Shown here piece by piece: positions 63,270 to 64,000 of a DNA stretch of 64,000 nucleotides. The stretch is from Roseiarcus sp963732155 (GTDB lineage Bacteria; Pseudomonadota; Alphaproteobacteria; Rhizobiales; Beijerinckiaceae): the NCBI GenBank assembly GCA_963732155.1, contig CAVSYB010000013.1, forward strand, positions 186,001 to 250,000, in the 5' to 3' direction. Position numbers and translations under genes: made by a program. Within the stretch, counting starts at the first letter, position 1, and each line of letters opens with the position of its first letter. Below the pieces are notes generated by a model. The model was not told where the DNA came from. It did not search any database and was given only the letters and a program-made list of their open reading frames with translations.

Positions 63270-64000
63270 TCATCGCGGGTCAGGAAGTCGGTCGAGGTAG
63301 CCCGGCACGGGATCGGACCGGTCCTTTGAATACCACGGATTGAATGCGGGGTCGTCAAAGACATCCGTGCGATAACGATCGTGCAGATCGCGCTGAGCGC
63401 GTCGGAAGCGCACAATGTTTTGAGGCGTTTCGTCGCTGCCGCGCGACGCCAATTCATGATGGATGAGAGTCGCAAACGGAGTCCACACGATGCGATAGCC
63501 TTGCTCGCCCGCCCGCAAACAGAAATCGATGTCATTGTAGGCGATCGGGAATATGTCCTCGTCGAACTCGCCGGTCCGATCCAGGCACTCGCGGGATATC
63601 AGCATACAGGCGCCGGTGACAGCCGATAGGGACTGGCGGACCAGCAAGCGTCCCATTGGACCCGCGCAATCCTCGTTCGCTTCCGCGTACCAATGGCCGA
63701 CCAACGTGCCGATATTCGGAACGGCGCCGAATCCAACGATGACGCCGGCATGCTGAATGCGCCGGTCCGGGTAAAGGAGCTTCGCTCCCACCACGCCAAC
63801 GCCGGGATAGTCGAAACAGCACACCATTTCCTTAAGCCAAGAAGGCTCGATAATCTCGACGTCGTTGTTCAAGAGCAGCACGTAACGGCCCTTCGCCAAG
63901 GCAATGCCGTGGTTGACGGCCCGCGAGAAGTTGAAAGGTTCTTTCTCGACGCGCGCGGTGAAGGTCACGCCGCTATTTTCGTATTCGTCGTAGAGCGCCA
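63270..64000 (-). CDS. family 2 glycosyltransferase, 5' part outside the window
   Basis: At least 243 residues of a GT-A fold transferase, open to the right edge so the N-terminus is missing. Seen: ENSGVTFTARVEKEPFNFSRAVN, then LLLNNDVEIIEPSWLKEMV with the nucleotide/metal-binding acidic motif, GACMLISRECLDRTGEFDED and AYNDIDFCLRAGEQGYRIVW. Such enzymes add sugars to surface polysaccharides. The downstream end is VPGYLDRLPDPR. Confidence 0.85.
   Translation of the reverse strand, partial: ALYDEYENSGVTFTARVEKEPFNFSRAVNHGIALAKGRYVLLLNNDVEIIEPSWLKEMVCCFDYPGVGVVGAKLLYPDRRIQHAGVIVGFGAVPNIGTLVGHWYAEANEDCAGPMGRLLVRQSLSAVTGACMLISRECLDRTGEFDEDIFPIAYNDIDFCLRAGEQGYRIVWTPFATLIHHELASRGSDETPQNIVRFRRAQRDLHDRYRTDVFDDPAFNPWYSKDRSDPVPGYLDRLPDPR

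Noticed and set aside
1..64000. tRNA, rRNA or CRISPR arrays
   Set aside because: No cloverleaf-like segment, rRNA stretch or evenly spaced repeats seen in the intergenic regions.

Overview
The window reads as chromosomal DNA of a high-GC alphaproteobacterium, most likely of the order Hyphomicrobiales (Rhizobiales). The evidence is a CtrA cell-cycle regulator with a GANTC-rich upstream region, a RegB/RegA redox two-component pair, an IF-3 gene whose first residues match rhizobial IF-3, a ROSE-type RNA thermometer in front of an hsp20 gene, and a BacA-like ABC exporter. Genus cannot be fixed from sequence alone.

Layout. 0-8.4 kb: UvrD-type helicase, Fsr-like MFS transporter, infC (very probably started by a rare ATT codon), a 2-hydroxyacid dehydrogenase, an SH3 protein, then regB-regA. 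8.5-15.5 kb: the urea ABC transporter urtABCDE behind a sigma-54-type promoter, followed by a Gly-rich secreted protein and a broken partial copy of urtE. 15.5-27.1 kb: sugar oxidoreductase/isomerase pair, copper-responsive csoR and divergent copper ATPase with an operator between them, SGNH hydrolase, BacA-like exporter, META protein, hsp20 with thermometer and terminator, an Ala/Pro-rich secreted protein, and threonine aldolase. 27.1-36.7 kb: gltB-gltD behind a second sigma-54-like promoter, ctrA, a FliJ-like gene and an orphan DNA methyltransferase.

36.8-41.1 kb is a decay zone. It holds a metallophosphoesterase gene with an in-frame stop and lost 3' end, a nitronate monooxygenase gene with several frameshifts, and a hicA toxin gene cut in two by an insert of about 0.6 kb flanked by a direct repeat, with hicB intact. 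An intact DHH phosphoesterase gene lies inside this zone.

41.1-51.5 kb: two sugar ABC import systems. The first (minus strand) is MalK/MalG/MalF/SBP-like. The second (plus strand) is a ribose-type importer led by an SGNH hydrolase and divergent from an AraC regulator. 51.5-64 kb: small secreted proteins, a sulfotransferase-like protein coupled to a class IV aminotransferase, a frameshifted membrane protein gene, nicotinamidase, GST, queG, two divergent DUF465 genes, purE-purK, a LuxR-type regulator, a membrane protein, a decayed transposase and a glycosyltransferase running off the right edge.

Connected biology: urea uptake and glutamate synthase both carry sigma-54-type promoters, pointing to nitrogen-limitation control. 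Copper handling is self-regulated through a shared operator. No complete new multi-gene system was found. The most notable items are the interrupted hicA, the ROSE element, the ATT start of infC, the urtE fragment, and the altered catalytic blocks of the second SGNH hydrolase. All calls come from reading the sequence by eye, without database searches.
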